Positions 23,654 through 23,684 of a DNA stretch of 23,684 bases are shown one piece after another (position 1 is the first letter of the stretch; each line of letters starts with the position of its first letter). The translations under genes were made by a program, and so were the position numbers. Below the pieces are notes generated by a model. That model was given only the letters and a program-made list of their open reading frames with translations. It did no database searches and was not told where the DNA came from. Source of the DNA: Bacteroidales bacterium UBA1192 (lineage in GTDB: Bacteria > Bacteroidota > Bacteroidia > Bacteroidales > Bacteroidaceae). The DNA lies in assembly GCA_002310175.1 (NCBI GenBank), contig DBYG01000069.1, positions 1 to 23,684 of the forward strand, read 5' to 3'.

Positions 23654-23684
23654 GGAAGTGAAAACCCTATAATACAATTGGGTA

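Overview
The window comes from a member of the Bacteroidales (Bacteroidaceae/Prevotellaceae-like). The evidence is in the sequence: most intergenic regions carry the Bacteroidetes -7 promoter box TAnnTTTG, start codons are preceded by A-rich leaders rather than Shine-Dalgarno sequences, and the gene content is typical of gut Bacteroidales (secreted GH2 glycosidase with a long C-terminal extension, E-set esterase, hisIE fusion, stand-alone FtsE-like ATPase). Base composition looks uniform and moderate. I see no insertion sequence, phage gene or CRISPR array.

Left part (220-8648, + strand) is a dense housekeeping block: hisH-hisA-hisF-hisIE (middle of histidine synthesis), an FtsE-like ABC ATPase, an aspartokinase (lysC), diaminopimelate decarboxylase (lysA), rmuC, and an unrecognised secreted protein with a probable C-terminal outer-membrane barrel. 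An 11-bp-period tandem repeat lies ahead of the his genes.

Central part (8707-15264, + strand) is the most interesting. Six tightly packed genes, behind one recognisable promoter box, encode a RelA/SpoT-type alarmone synthetase domain protein, a membrane Cache-sensor protein carrying both a PP2C/SpoIIE phosphatase and an RsbW-like kinase domain, a CPA1-type cation/proton antiporter with a TrkA-C domain, a STAS anti-anti-sigma-type protein, a MESH1-like small alarmone hydrolase, and an APH-like phosphotransferase. The set combines the makings of an alarmone on/off pair, a partner switch and an ion transporter. That they act together is an inference from operon structure.

Right part: a tRNA-Ala(CGC) on the minus strand lies just downstream of a minus-strand LolC/E-like permease. 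Divergent from that permease is a secreted GH2 beta-galactosidase-like enzyme, and a perfect inverted repeat between the two looks like two back-to-back -7 boxes. Then come a YggS-type PLP protein with an acyl-CoA synthetase, a DUF975-type membrane protein followed by two tandem hairpins, and a secreted E-set/alpha-beta-hydrolase esterase.
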